DNA of 64,000 nucleotides, taken from Chloroflexota bacterium (GTDB lineage Bacteria; Chloroflexota; Limnocylindria; Limnocylindrales; CSP1-4). The translations under genes and the position numbers were made by a program. Within the stretch, counting starts at the first letter, position 1, and each line of letters opens with the position of its first letter. Location: positions 16,559 to 80,558 of the forward strand of contig JAJYNP010000103.1 in assembly GCA_021786265.1 (NCBI GenBank), read 5' to 3'. Positions 52,998 to 61,418 of the stretch are shown in pieces. A model generated the notes under the pieces. It was not told the DNA's origin, did not search any database, and worked only from the letters and a program-made list of their open reading frames with translations.

Positions 52998-53017
52998 CTA
53001 CTACCGACATGTAGCAT
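52998..53017. promoter_or_regulatory. BlaI/CopY-like operator and -10 before a split small gene
   Basis: CTACTAC-N6-GTAGCAT, with a -10-like TAGCAT (53012-53017), precedes GTG 53026 by eight bases, again suggesting a leaderless start. The arm match is weaker than at the other sites. Confidence 0.45.
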
Positions 53018-53109
53018 GTAACCCCGTGATCGACGGGCAGGTTCGGGCGGCACGGGTACTGCGACCCGCCGCTGAGCGCCGCGATCGCCTGGCGGGGCTT
53101 GTCCGGTTC

Positions 53110-54217
53110 CTAGTGTCCCGATTCGCTAATCGCTCGTGGCTTGCGGACGGCCTTGGCGAGGATCTCGTCGGGCTTCTTGAGCCAGGCGAACGGGCTCGAG
53201 CCCTCGTTCCACTGGCGAGTGAAGGCATCGATCATGGCCACCAGCTCCTTCACGCTCCGGAAGCTGCCACGCCGGATGGCCTGCCGGGTGAGGATGCCGA
53301 ACCAGGTCTCGACCTGGTTCATCCAGGTCGCCGAGGTCGGCGTGAAGTGGAAGGTCACGCGGGGGTGCCGGGCCAGCCAGGCTTGAACCGCCGGAGTCTT
53401 GTGGGTGCTGACGTTGTCGAGCACGACGTGGAGTTCGGGGCCGCGATATGCGCGCTCGACCCGGCGCAGGAAGGCGAGGAAGTCGGCCCCGGTGTGGCGC
53501 TCGCGGGTCTCGGTCGTGACTTGGCCGCTGCCGACCTCGAGGGCGGCGAACAGGCAGGTCGTGCCGTGCCGGGTGTAGTCGTGGGTGTGGCGCTCGACCT
53601 GCCCCGGGCGCATCGGCAGCAGCGGCGCTGTCCGGTCGAGGGCCTGGATCTGCGTCTTCTCGTCGAGCGACAGCACGACCGCCCCGTCGGGTGGATCGAG
53701 ATACAGCCCCACCACGTCGCGCACCTTCGCTTCGAGCGCGGGATCGGTGGAGAACTTGAACGTCTCAACCCGGTGGGGCCGGTGCCCGAGCTCGCGTCAG
53801 ACACGATGGACGGTGGAGGGGCTCATGCCCGTGCGGGCCGCCATGCGCCGCACGCTCCAGTGGGTCGTCCCCTCGGGGGGCGGGCCCATCGTCAGTGCCA
53901 CCAGGCGGTCGCGATCGGCGCGGGTGTAGGTGGGCGGATGGCCAGGACGCGGGGCATCGGCGAGGCCATCGAGGCCCCGTCTCCGCGTACCGCCGATTCC
54001 ACAGCTTCACGGTCATGATCGCCACGCCCAGCTCGTCGGCAATGCGCTCGATGGGCACGCCGTCGGCCGAGCGGAGCACGATCCGCGCGCGGGCCACGGC
54101 GCGTTGCTCCGCAGTGGCGGCGCGGACCACGTTCTGCAGCGTCGCCCGATCAGCCTCCTGGACCAGCAACGGAGGAGCAGCAGGATGAGCCATGCCCAGC
54201 ATCGTAGCGAACATCAC
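53110..54217 (-). pseudogene. IS630-family transposase with frameshift and nonsense codon
   Basis: Three pieces make one IS630 transposase. The N-terminal HTH (ERIADELGVAIMTVKLWNRR) breaks frame near 53978. The middle has TGA at about 53798 where RVWRELGHRPH would need TGG. The catalytic part has LSLDEKTQIQALDR, VLDNVSTHKTP and SATWMNQVETWFG, the DDE triad. Its own stop codon uses the target TA plus one host base. The enzyme cannot be made as is. Confidence 0.85.
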
Positions 54218-54252
54218 GACAATCCGTTAGACATCAGCGAGACAGGACACTA
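53111..54252 (-). mobile_element. IS630-family insertion sequence, defective
   Basis: The element is bounded by TA on both sides (53111-53112, 54251-54252), the target duplication of IS630/Tc1 elements. Its ends form an imperfect inverted repeat beginning GTGTCC-G--TCGCT. It holds one broken transposase gene. Confidence 0.85.
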
Positions 54253-54263
54253 GTGCTGCCCGG

Positions 54264-54923
54264 ATGAGCCACCATCGAGGGCCGCCCTCGTTCGATCGCG
54301 AGAGAGCGCGTCGCGCCTGGGACCAGTTCGCCCGGGCTTACGATCCGACGATCCTGTTGCTGGAACGGGGTCTACTCGGTGATGGTCGCCGCTGGCTCGG
54401 CGCGCGAGCGACGGGCGACGTTCTCGAGGTGGCCATCGGAACCGGCCGCAACGCCTACTACTTCGCCTCGGCGGTCCGCCTGGCGGGCGTGGATATCAGC
54501 CCGCGGATGCTGGCTCGGGCGAAGCGGCGTGCCCTCGCGCTCGGGCGGACGGTCGAGCTCGGAGTGGGCGATGCCGAGGCCCTGGAGTTCGCCGACGCTT
54601 CATTCGACACGGTCGTGTTCAGCCTCGCGTTGTGCTCGATCCGCGACGACCGAGCGGCGATCCACGAGGCGATGCGGGTTCTCCGACCCGGCGGTCGGCT
54701 CCTGCTCCTCGAGCACGTCCGGAGCCCCCACCGCCTCGTCCGGGTGCTCCAGGCGGGACTCGAGTCGATCACCGTGCGCTCCCTTGGCGACCATCAGCTG
54801 CGCGACCCGCGCGCGCACGTCTTGGCCGCGGGCTTCGAGCTCGTTACTGCCAAACGGTCGCGTCTGGGGATCGTCGAGCGCCTCGAAGCCCGCAAGCCAG
54901 TTCCGTCCCAGAGTCGGACGTGA
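54264..54923 (+). CDS. Class I SAM-dependent methyltransferase
   Basis: The 219-residue enzyme fits the UbiE/Coq5-like Methyltransf_11 type: AWDQFARAYDPTILLLERGL, glycine motif LEVAIGTGRNAYYF, acidic loop VDISPRMLARAKRRA, DAEALEFADASFDTVVFSLA and VLRPGGRLLLLEHVRSP. The substrate is unknown; related enzymes near metal genes are sometimes annotated for arsenite or quinone methylation, but the As-binding cysteines are absent. Before the IS630 insertion it would have been coupled to a small upstream ORF. Confidence 0.82.
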   Translation: MSHHRGPPSFDRERARRAWDQFARAYDPTILLLERGLLGDGRRWLGARATGDVLEVAIGTGRNAYYFASAVRLAGVDISPRMLARAKRRALALGRTVELGVGDAEALEFADASFDTVVFSLALCSIRDDRAAIHEAMRVLRPGGRLLLLEHVRSPHRLVRVLQAGLESITVRSLGDHQLRDPRAHVLAAGFELVTAKRSRLGIVERLEARKPVPSQSRT

Positions 54924-54942
54924 GGGCCCTCAGAAGGCGTAA

Positions 54943-54963
54943 CTGCTACACTGTGCGTAGTAG
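54943..54963. promoter_or_regulatory. BlaI/CopY-like operator upstream of the Lgt-like gene
   Basis: CTGCTAC-N7-GTAGTAG lies about 90 bases before GTG 55055, with the same spacing as 51691. Confidence 0.55.
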
Positions 54964-55054
54964 CTAACCTCTGGGCGCTCGCTGCCTGCTGGATACGCGG
55001 ACACGACTCGGTCTGACACGCCGCCCGAGGTCGACACGGACAGGAAGGCGACTC

Positions 55055-56254
55055 GTGGCACAACGACGATCCGGGACAGCGGTGAGGGGCGCCAGACTTC
55101 GGTCGAGCCCGGGCTCGCTGCCCGGATCGCGGCCGAATGAGACGAGTGCGAACGCGCGACCGTCGGGGGCGCCGAGCAGTCGGCTCGACGCCGTCGAGCC
55201 CGAGGCGCTGGTCGTCAGTCACTGGTTCGATCCGGGAATAGACGGTGAGCCATACGCGGCGACCGTGCGATTGCGGGGACGGCGCGTCGGGAGCCATTCC
55301 CCGCCCCGGGCCGACGAAACCTTCGTCCACGAGGAGACGATCGACCAGGTGGTGCCCGGTAGTGGCCCGGTGTCGCTCACCTCATGGATCTACGGGCTCG
55401 CAGCCGGCGAGTGGACCCTCACGGGCGAGTTGTTCCGACCCGTGAGCTCCGTCAGCCGCGACCGACATACGGCTCGCCGGTCCCACATCAGCGCCGAACC
55501 GCTGCCGCCGGCATCCTGGTCGTGGCGCCGATGGGCCCTGTCTACGAGCGCAGGAGCGTCGGTGAAGACGCGCTGGGCGATGCTTGCCCCGCTGGTCGGC
55601 AGACCGGCGGTCATGCCCGGGATCTGGCCCGCCATGGGAACCCTCGGGATCATCGTCGCTCTCGCGACCCAGGCCGCCCTGCTCGCGCGTGCGGGCCTCT
55701 CGGTCGGTCGGCCCTTCGTCGCTTCGCTGATCGTGCTGGTCGTGAGCCTGGTGGCGGCGAAGCTGTGGTATGCGGCCCTGCACCCTGGTCCGTGGCGCGA
55801 TTGGATCGGTGGCTGGTCGGTCGACGGGTTCGTCTTCGTCGCTCCGCCAGTCGCGGTGCTCGCGCTGCTGGCCCTCCATCTACCCATCGGCACCTTCCTC
55901 GATGCAAGTACCCCCGGCATCTTCTTTGGGGTCGCGATCGGGCGGATCGGGTGCTTCTTTACGGGTTGCTGCGGCGGACGCTGTACCGCCTCTCGCTGGG
56001 GGCTCTGGTCGTCCGATCGGCGCGTCGGCGCGCGGCGCGTGCCGACGCAGCTGCTGGAGTCCGCCGCAGGCCTGCTCCTCGGGCTCGTGAGTCTGGCGTT
56101 CGTACTTGCCCACGTGCCCGGCATCGAGGGCGCCGTGTTCGTCGCCGCATTCGGCGCCTACATCCTGGTGCGGCAGGGACTCCTGAGGCTCCGAGCGGAG
56201 CGCCGCGAGTTCTCCTGGCGGCGCAGCGGCCTGCTGGCGTCGAAGGGACCGTAG
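55055..56254 (+). CDS. Lgt-like diacylglyceryltransferase homologue with extra N-terminal domain
   Basis: The 399-residue protein has an N-terminal region (1-175) with DPGIDGEPYAATVRLRGRRV and WIYGLAAGEWTLTGELFRP, a beta-type domain not found in Lgt. It is followed by six or seven helices with GRIGCFFTGCCGGR and VPTQLLESAAGLLLGL, the Lgt core. The family Arg is in the first motif. Lgt-like proteins without a His-Gly loop are known next to metal genes. Whether it still transfers lipid is uncertain. A copA fragment begins two bases after its stop. Confidence 0.72.
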   Translation: MAQRRSGTAVRGARLRSSPGSLPGSRPNETSANARPSGAPSSRLDAVEPEALVVSHWFDPGIDGEPYAATVRLRGRRVGSHSPPRADETFVHEETIDQVVPGSGPVSLTSWIYGLAAGEWTLTGELFRPVSSVSRDRHTARRSHISAEPLPPASWSWRRWALSTSAGASVKTRWAMLAPLVGRPAVMPGIWPAMGTLGIIVALATQAALLARAGLSVGRPFVASLIVLVVSLVAAKLWYAALHPGPWRDWIGGWSVDGFVFVAPPVAVLALLALHLPIGTFLDASTPGIFFGVAIGRIGCFFTGCCGGRCTASRWGLWSSDRRVGARRVPTQLLESAAGLLLGLVSLAFVLAHVPGIEGAVFVAAFGAYILVRQGLLRLRAERREFSWRRSGLLASKGP

Positions 56255-56256
56255 AG

Positions 56257-56815
56257 ATGGCCACAACGCCTGGACCGCTCGAGATCGTTTCGTTTCCAGT
56301 CGAGGGGATGACTTGCGTGTCGTGGGTCGGGCGGATCACCCGCTTCCTGGAGAATGTCGACGGCGTCGAGGCGGCGAACGTCAACCTCGCGACCGAGCTG
56401 CGACGGTCCGCTTTGATCCTGCCCTCGTCGATCTCGCGAGTCTCGCCGGCGCGTGGAGGCTGCCGGCTACGTCGCGCGGCTCGACCGGATCGGAGGCGAG
56501 GAGGCGACGGCGGAGGAGCCGAGCTTTGCCGATCGGCATCTCGCCGACATCGAGCGGCGGCTGGCCGTCGCGACGGTGCTGACGCTGCCGATCCTCCTCG
56601 GCCTCGTCCGGATGACGCTCGCGCTGGGGCTCCCGTCCCTCTTCACGAACCCGTGGTTCCAGCTGGCCCTGGCCACGCCGGTCCAGTTCTACGGTGGCTG
56701 GCTCTTCTATCGGGGCGCCGTCAACGCGCTCCGCCACCGCACGACCGATATGAGCACCCTCGTGGCCGTCGGGACGAGCGCCGCTTACGCCTATAGCCTC
56801 GCCCGCGGAGGGGGC
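56257..56815 (+). pseudogene. N-terminal fragment of a CopA-type copper ATPase
   Basis: The fragment reads an HMA domain (SFPVEGMTCVSWVGRITRF), then changes frame twice before GGWLFYRGAVNALRHRTTDM and STLVAVGTSAAYAYSLA, the first helices of CopA. The HMA motif has lost its second Cys (CxxC has become CxxW). The sequence ends abruptly where the merR remnant begins. All catalytic domains are missing. Confidence 0.8.
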
Positions 56816-56851
56816 GAGGCCGCTCCGACGTGCGAGTTGTCCGATGCGCAT
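56816..56851 (-). pseudogene. merR 5' remnant (12 codons)
   Basis: Minus-strand MRIGQLARRSGL matches the first 12 residues of the intact merR (MRIGELARQSGV) and sits 18 bases from the mer promoter B. It then runs straight into the copA fragment, marking a recombination breakpoint at about 56815. Confidence 0.75.
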
Positions 56852-56869
56852 GGCGGAATGGTAGCCCTC

Positions 56870-56901
56870 TTGACATTGAAGCGTACTTGAAGGTCTAGGC
56901 T
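56870..56901 (+). promoter_or_regulatory. MerR-type promoter of mer cassette B (20-bp spacer)
   Basis: TTGACA (56870-56875) and TAGGCT (56896-56901) with a 20-base spacer and near-identical core to 47774-47805. It has lost its adjacent merR and may now be controlled by the one at 46057. Confidence 0.75.
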
Positions 56902-56938
56902 GCCATCGAGTCGGACCAGCTGCCATCGAGTCGGACCA
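56899..56938 (+). repeat. 20-bp tandem repeat in the mer B leader
   Basis: GCTGCCATCGAGTCGGACCA occurs twice in a row, beginning within the -10. Cassette A lacks it. Confidence 0.85.
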
Positions 56939-56955
56939 ATAGGGATCCACTTCAC

Positions 56956-57210
56956 GTGACCAACCAGCAACCCATCGTCTACATCGATCTCGGCGTCGGC
57001 GGGATGACCTGCGACGACTGCGTAGGCCACGTCACCCGCGCGCTCGAGTCGGTCGCCGGCGTCGCGAGGGCCAGGGTCGATCTCGCCACCCGCAGCGCGG
57101 TCGTCACCGCCCGACCGGACGTCGAGGGCTCGGCGCTGGCGTCCGCCGTCCGCGCGACCGGCCAGTACAACGCCTTCGAGCCCCGCCGCCGAACGACCGC
57201 AGATGGCTGA
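56956..57210 (+). CDS. HMA-domain (MerP-like) metal-binding protein, cassette B
   Basis: The 84-residue HMA protein from GTG 56956 has [11 protein letters not shown] and is very similar to the cassette A protein over its length ([15 protein letters not shown] shared). No signal peptide is present. Its stop overlaps merA by eight bases, as in cassette A. It should pass Hg(II) to the reductase. Confidence 0.84.
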   Translation: MTNQQPIVYIDLGVGGMTCDDCVGHVTRALESVAGVARARVDLATRSAVVTARPDVEGSALASAVRATGQYNAFEPRRRTTADG

Positions 57211-58626
57211 GGCGCTCGATCTGCTCATCCTCGGTTCGGGCTCGACGGCCTTCGCCGCCGCGATCCGGGCCACGGATCTCGGCGCCCGGGTGGCGATGGT
57301 CGAACGCCGCACCTTGGGCGGGACGTGCGCCAACCGGGGCTGCCTGCCGTCCAAGAACCTCATCGAAGCGGCCCGCATCGTCCACGAGGCGGCCCATCCG
57401 CGATACGCGGGCCTCGCACCTGCGGAGGTCGCCGTCGACTTCGCCGCGCTGGTCGCCCAGAAGGACGAGGTCGTCCACGCCTACCGGGCCAAGAAGTACG
57501 CAAGCGTGGCCGACGGGATCCCCGAGCTCAAGGTGATCGACGACGACGCCGCCTTCCTAGATCCGCACACGCTCCGGGTGGGCGACCGTGAGCTCACTGC
57601 CGACCGTGTCCTCATCGCTACCGGCAGCCGGCCGACAGTCCCGTCGATCCTGGGGTTGGCGGACGTCCCGTACCTGACAAGCGACCTGCTCGACGCCGAC
57701 GAGGGGCAGCGCCTCGCCGAGCTGCCCGAATCGCTCGTGGTGCTGGGCGGCGGCTACGTGGCGGTCGAGCTCGCGCAGTTGTTCAGCCGTCTCGGCAGCC
57801 GGGTCACGATCGTGGCGCGCTCCGAGCTGCTCCGCGGCTACGAGCCCGAGCTCGGACCCTGGCGGGGATCTTCGCCGACGAGGGGATCGAGGTCCTCACC
57901 GGCGCGCGGATCGACCGCGTGAGCGGCGACCGCCGCGGGGTCGAGGTGGCTGTCGAGCTGGCCGAGGGCAGTCGCGTCGTCTGCGCGGAGCGCCTGCTCG
58001 TGGCCACCGGGCGGACGCCGAACACCGCCACGCTCGATCTCGAGCGGGCCGGGGTGGGCGTCGACCCCGCCGGCTTCGTCACGGTCGACGCGCAGCTCCG
58101 CACGAGCCAGTCGCACGTCTGGGCTGCGGGCGATGTCATCGGCCGGCAGCACGGCTCGCGGCTGGCCACACCGGTCGGGGCCCGCCAGGGTCGGATCGTT
58201 GCCGACAACGCCTTCGCCGACGGCAGGCGCACGTTCGATGGCTCGGTCATTCCGCGCGCCATCTTCACCGACCCGCCGATCGCGACCGTGGGGGCGACCG
58301 AGGCCGAAGTCCGGGCCCGCCACACGCCCGCGGTGAGCGCCACGACGCCGCTGGAGTACGTCCCACGGGCCGGGGCGATCTATCGCCCCGAGGGTCTCGT
58401 CAAGTTCATCGCCTCGACGATCGACGAGCGGGTGCTCGGCGTCCACGTCATCGGCGAATCGGCACCCGAGATCATCCACGAGGCGGCGATGGCCCTGAAG
58501 TTCAAGGCCACGCTCGCCGACTTCGTCGACCTCGTCCACGTCTATCCAACGATGGCCGAGGCGCTCAAGATCGGCTCCCAGGCGTTCAGCCGCGACGTGT
58601 CGAAGCTGTCGTGCTGCGCGGAGTGA
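57203..58626 (+). CDS. merA: Mercuric reductase, cassette B, frameshifted near 57862
   Basis: This is the same enzyme as cassette [39 protein letters not shown] and C-terminal SKLSCCAE are all present. The frame breaks at about 57862, after [10 protein letters not shown], and resumes in another frame at [19 protein letters not shown]. The net change is equivalent to one lost base. If real, only cassette A makes a full reductase. It is followed by a truncated sister flavoprotein. Confidence 0.82.
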
Positions 58627-58631
58627 GCCCG

Positions 58632-58930
58632 ATGAGCGACACGTACGATCTTGTGATCATCGGCGCCGGCGAGGCCGGTCAGGCCGCCGCGTATGCCGCT
58701 CGCGACCGCGGCGCGCGGGTGGCGATCGTCGACCGCGAGCTGCTCGGCGGCTCGTGCCCGTACTGGGCCTGCATGCCGTCGAAGGCGTTGCTCCACGCCG
58801 CCGCGATCCACGCCCGGGCGGCGACTTCGCCTGGCATCGCGCTTCGGACGTTCGCGGCCTGCTCGACGGCGAAGAACGGACCGACCTCGTTCCGGCTCGG
58901 GCGGATGACGCCGATCGTGGCGGAGACCTC
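58632..58930 (+). pseudogene. Truncated pyridine nucleotide-disulfide oxidoreductase
   Basis: From ATG 58632 it reads DLVIIGAGEAGQAAAYAARD and the redox motif GSCPYWACMPSKALLHAA, a Mer-like oxidoreductase distinct from MerA. The frame shifts near 58822 (GDFAWHRASDVR continues in another frame) and the gene ends after about 100 codons. Only the FAD-binding start is left. Confidence 0.7.
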
Positions 58931-59031
58931 GAGCAGAGCGAAGATCGGCGTGGCCGCATAGGCCAAGCAGGCCGCCGCGATCAGGCCAGCACCGGCGATG
59001 AGGACCCGCCGCTGTCGGCCGCGACGAGCTC

Positions 59032-59340
59032 GTGCGGCGGGCCCGGGCAGGCGAGCTCGTCGTCCTCGACCTGCGTCCCCGCGACGAATACGCGGCCGGC
59101 CACATCCCGGGTGCGGTCTCGGTGCCGCTCGACGAGCTCGAAGCGCAGCTCGCGCTCCTGCCGCGGGACGTCGAGATCGCCGCCTACTGCCGCGGTCCTT
59201 ACTGCGTCATGGCACCCGAAGGCATCGCGCTCCTGCGAGCGCAGGGCTATCGCGCCCGGCGCCTCGAGGACGGCGTGGGCGAGTGGCGGACCGCCGGACT
59301 GCCGGTCGCCGTCGGGTCGGAGCGAGGGTCGTGGAGTTGA
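59032..59340 (+). CDS. Rhodanese-domain protein, probably cut from an ArsR-rhodanese fusion
   Basis: The 102-residue frame is a rhodanese: ELVVLDLRPRDEYAAGHIPG, then AYCRGPYCVMAPEG with the catalytic Cys. The codons just before GTG 59032 (GRDEL) continue the usual linker of ArsR-family repressors that end in a rhodanese domain, but the winged-helix part is absent. It may still be translated as a sulfurtransferase, or be a remnant. It precedes an OsmC gene. Confidence 0.65.
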   Translation: MRRARAGELVVLDLRPRDEYAAGHIPGAVSVPLDELEAQLALLPRDVEIAAYCRGPYCVMAPEGIALLRAQGYRARRLEDGVGEWRTAGLPVAVGSERGSWS

Positions 59341-59377
59341 TGGTTGCCCTGTCAGTACGCGCACGAGGTGCTCAAGC

Positions 59378-59914
59378 ATGATCAAGACCGCACGGGCCCG
59401 TTTCGAAGGCGGGATGCGCTTCACGATCGCGACCGGGAGCGGGCACGAGGTCCTGGTCGACGATGCCGCAGGCGATGCCGGTCCCCGGCCGGCCGAGCTG
59501 CTCATGGTCGCGCAGGCCGGCTGCACGGCGATGGACGTCGCCTCGATCCTGGCCAAAAAGCGCCAGTCGTTCGCGAGCTACGAGGTCGAGGTTCAGGGCG
59601 AGCAACGCGACGATCCGCATCCGCATGTCTACCGACGGATCGAGATCGTCCACGAGTTCGTGAGCCCCGATCTCGATGTCGGTGCGGTGCGCCGCTCGAT
59701 CGAGCTGTCGGCGACCCGCTATTGCACCGCCTCGGCGATGTTCAGCGCCGGTCCCGCCGAGATCCATCATCGCTACCTGATCCGGCGCGGCGACGGACGA
59801 CCCGATGAGGCCGGCGAGGTCGTCGTCACCGGACCCGGCGAGGAGATCGAGACGCTCGGCGAGCGCTGGCGGGCAGCCAACGCGTCCCAGGCCGCCGCGG
59901 GCGCGGCGACATGA
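59378..59914 (+). CDS. OsmC-family thiol protein
   Basis: The 178-residue protein has two conserved Cys, in VAQAGCTAMDVASILAKKRQ and SATRYCTASAM, as in OsmC/Ohr peroxiredoxins, with a C-terminal extension to about 178. These enzymes reduce organic hydroperoxides or act on thiols. ATG 59378 has no strong ribosome site. Its stop overlaps the SHOCT-cupredoxin gene (ATGA), linking redox and copper functions. Confidence 0.83.
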   Translation: MIKTARARFEGGMRFTIATGSGHEVLVDDAAGDAGPRPAELLMVAQAGCTAMDVASILAKKRQSFASYEVEVQGEQRDDPHPHVYRRIEIVHEFVSPDLDVGAVRRSIELSATRYCTASAMFSAGPAEIHHRYLIRRGDGRPDEAGEVVVTGPGEEIETLGERWRAANASQAAAGAAT

Positions 59915-60654
59915 TGAGCTGGTGGTCCGGCCCGGGCGGCTGGGCGGGCTGGCCGTGGCCGGTCGTGACACTGCTCTTCATCGCCGGCGCCGTCCTCATC
60001 GTGGCCTGGGCCGTGGGCCGCTTCGGAAGCGGCGCCGACGACGAGCCGGCCACGAGCCTTCGTGCGAGCTTTGCCCGCGGGGAGATCGACGCGGCGGAGT
60101 TCGACGCGCAGCGCCAGCTCCTCGGGTCGGGTCAGCCGCGCGCGGCCCGGGATCGTCTCGGGCTCATCGGGTTGCTGCTCCTCGTCGCCGCGCTCATCGC
60201 GTGGATCGCCGGTGGCATAGCCACAGCCGGTGGTCGTGCCGATTGGACGGACAGCCCGATCGGTCCGGGCATGATGGGCGGCGTCCTGACCAGTAACGAG
60301 CTCGCCCCGGGCGCTCCAGGCTTCGTCGCCGGCACGCCCGGCGTGCCGCGGGTGGTCCGCGTCCTCGCGGGCCCGGGGTACACGTTCAGCCCGTCCGACG
60401 TCCGGATCTTGGCAGGCGAGACGATCACGTTCGAGGTCACGACCGTGGGCCCGGCCGTCCATGAGTTCAAGGTCGGTCCGGCTGCGGAGGTCGCCGCCGA
60501 CGCGGATGCGGCACCCGAGATCGCCGACATCGGCATGATGGAGACCCGCTCGCTCACGTACACGTTCACGGGATCGGGGCCTTTCGCGTTCGCCTGCCAC
60601 GAGCCGGGCCACTACGAGGCGGGCATGCGCGGGACGATCACCGTCGTCGCATAG
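59911..60654 (+). CDS. SHOCT-cupredoxin fusion protein
   Basis: The 247-residue protein fuses what 24949-25718 encode as two proteins. There is a Trp/Gly-rich N-terminus with one helix (about 17-37), a SHOCT domain (about 48-71, RASFARGEIDAAEFDAQRQL), a second helix (about 84-102), an MMGG linker, and a cupredoxin domain (about 148-246). Likely copper ligands are His184, Cys229, His234 and Met239 (CHEPGHYEAGM). It overlaps the OsmC gene by ATGA and precedes a methyltransferase by 17 bases. Confidence 0.88.
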   Translation: MMSWWSGPGGWAGWPWPVVTLLFIAGAVLIVAWAVGRFGSGADDEPATSLRASFARGEIDAAEFDAQRQLLGSGQPRAARDRLGLIGLLLLVAALIAWIAGGIATAGGRADWTDSPIGPGMMGGVLTSNELAPGAPGFVAGTPGVPRVVRVLAGPGYTFSPSDVRILAGETITFEVTTVGPAVHEFKVGPAAEVAADADAAPEIADIGMMETRSLTYTFTGSGPFAFACHEPGHYEAGMRGTITVVA

Positions 60655-60671
60655 GCGCCCTTCCGATCACC

Positions 60672-61418
60672 GTGGCTGAGACCCCGCCGCCGGTCCAGAT
60701 CGGGCCAGCTAGCTATGCCGCGTGGCGGGCGACGACGCTCGGCGCGCTCACCGACACGCTCGAGGAGCGGCTCGTCACCGAGCTCGTCGGCGAGGTCGAC
60801 GGCTGTCGAATACTCGACGCCGGCTGCGGCGACGGCACATTCGCTCGAACCCTTGCCCGCCGCCGCGCCAGCGTGGTCGGCGTCGACGCCGATCCGGCGA
60901 TGGTCGAGGCTGCCTGGAGGGCGGCCGCCGATGCCGGAATCGAGGCGACGTTCGTCGCGGGGGAGCTCGAACGGTTGCCGTTCCCGGACGCCTCGTTCGA
61001 CGTCGTGATCGCGATCACCGTGCTCTGCTTCGTCCCCGAACCGGCCTCGGCGATCCGGGAGCTCGTCCGCGTTCTGCGCCCGGGCGGCCGACTCGTGCTG
61101 GGCGAGCTCGGTCGATGGAGCAGCTGGGCGGCTGTCCGCTGGCTGCGGGGATTGCTGGGGTCGGCGACCTGGCGAGCGGCCCACTTCCGCACCGCCGGTG
61201 AGTTGCGCGCGATGCTCGAAGCGGCTGGCCTGACGGTCGAGACAGTCCGTGGCGCGATCTACTACCCACCGATCGGGCTCACCGCGCGTGCGCCGTGGCG
61301 CCCGAGATCGGCCCGCAAACTGCCAACGGCGCCTGGTTCATCCCGCCGGTCGTCAACATCGTCGTGCCCCTCGCGCTCGTGCCGCTCATTCCGCACGCGG
61401 GCCACGGCGATGCGATGA
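60672..61418 (+). CDS. SAM-dependent methyltransferase with rearranged C-terminus
   Basis: From GTG 60672 the frame has the methyltransferase motifs ILDAGCGDGTFARTLARRRA, DADPAMVEAAWRAAADAG, LPFPDASFDVVIAITVLCFV and VLRPGGRLVLGELGRWSSWA. After about residue 208 (YYPPIGLTARAPW) it runs out of frame through a fragment of a TehA-like gene, so the last 40 residues are probably not original. It likely remains a functional core. The substrate is unknown. Confidence 0.78.
   Translation: MAETPPPVQIGPASYAAWRATTLGALTDTLEERLVTELVGEVDGCRILDAGCGDGTFARTLARRRASVVGVDADPAMVEAAWRAAADAGIEATFVAGELERLPFPDASFDVVIAITVLCFVPEPASAIRELVRVLRPGGRLVLGELGRWSSWAAVRWLRGLLGSATWRAAHFRTAGELRAMLEAAGLTVETVRGAIYYPPIGLTARAPWRPRSARKLPTAPGSSRRSSTSSCPSRSCRSFRTRATAMR

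Larger units (their letters stand above)
53026..54267 (+). pseudogene. Small ORF split by the IS630 insertion
   Basis: From GTG 53026 the frame reads VIDGQVRAARVLRPAAERRD then RLAGLVRFL to the TA at 53111-53112. If one TA and the element are removed, the frame continues VLPG and stops at 54265-54267, overlapping the methyltransferase ATG by ATGA. The restored product would be a 33-residue peptide of unknown role, coupled to the methyltransferase. Confidence 0.55.
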
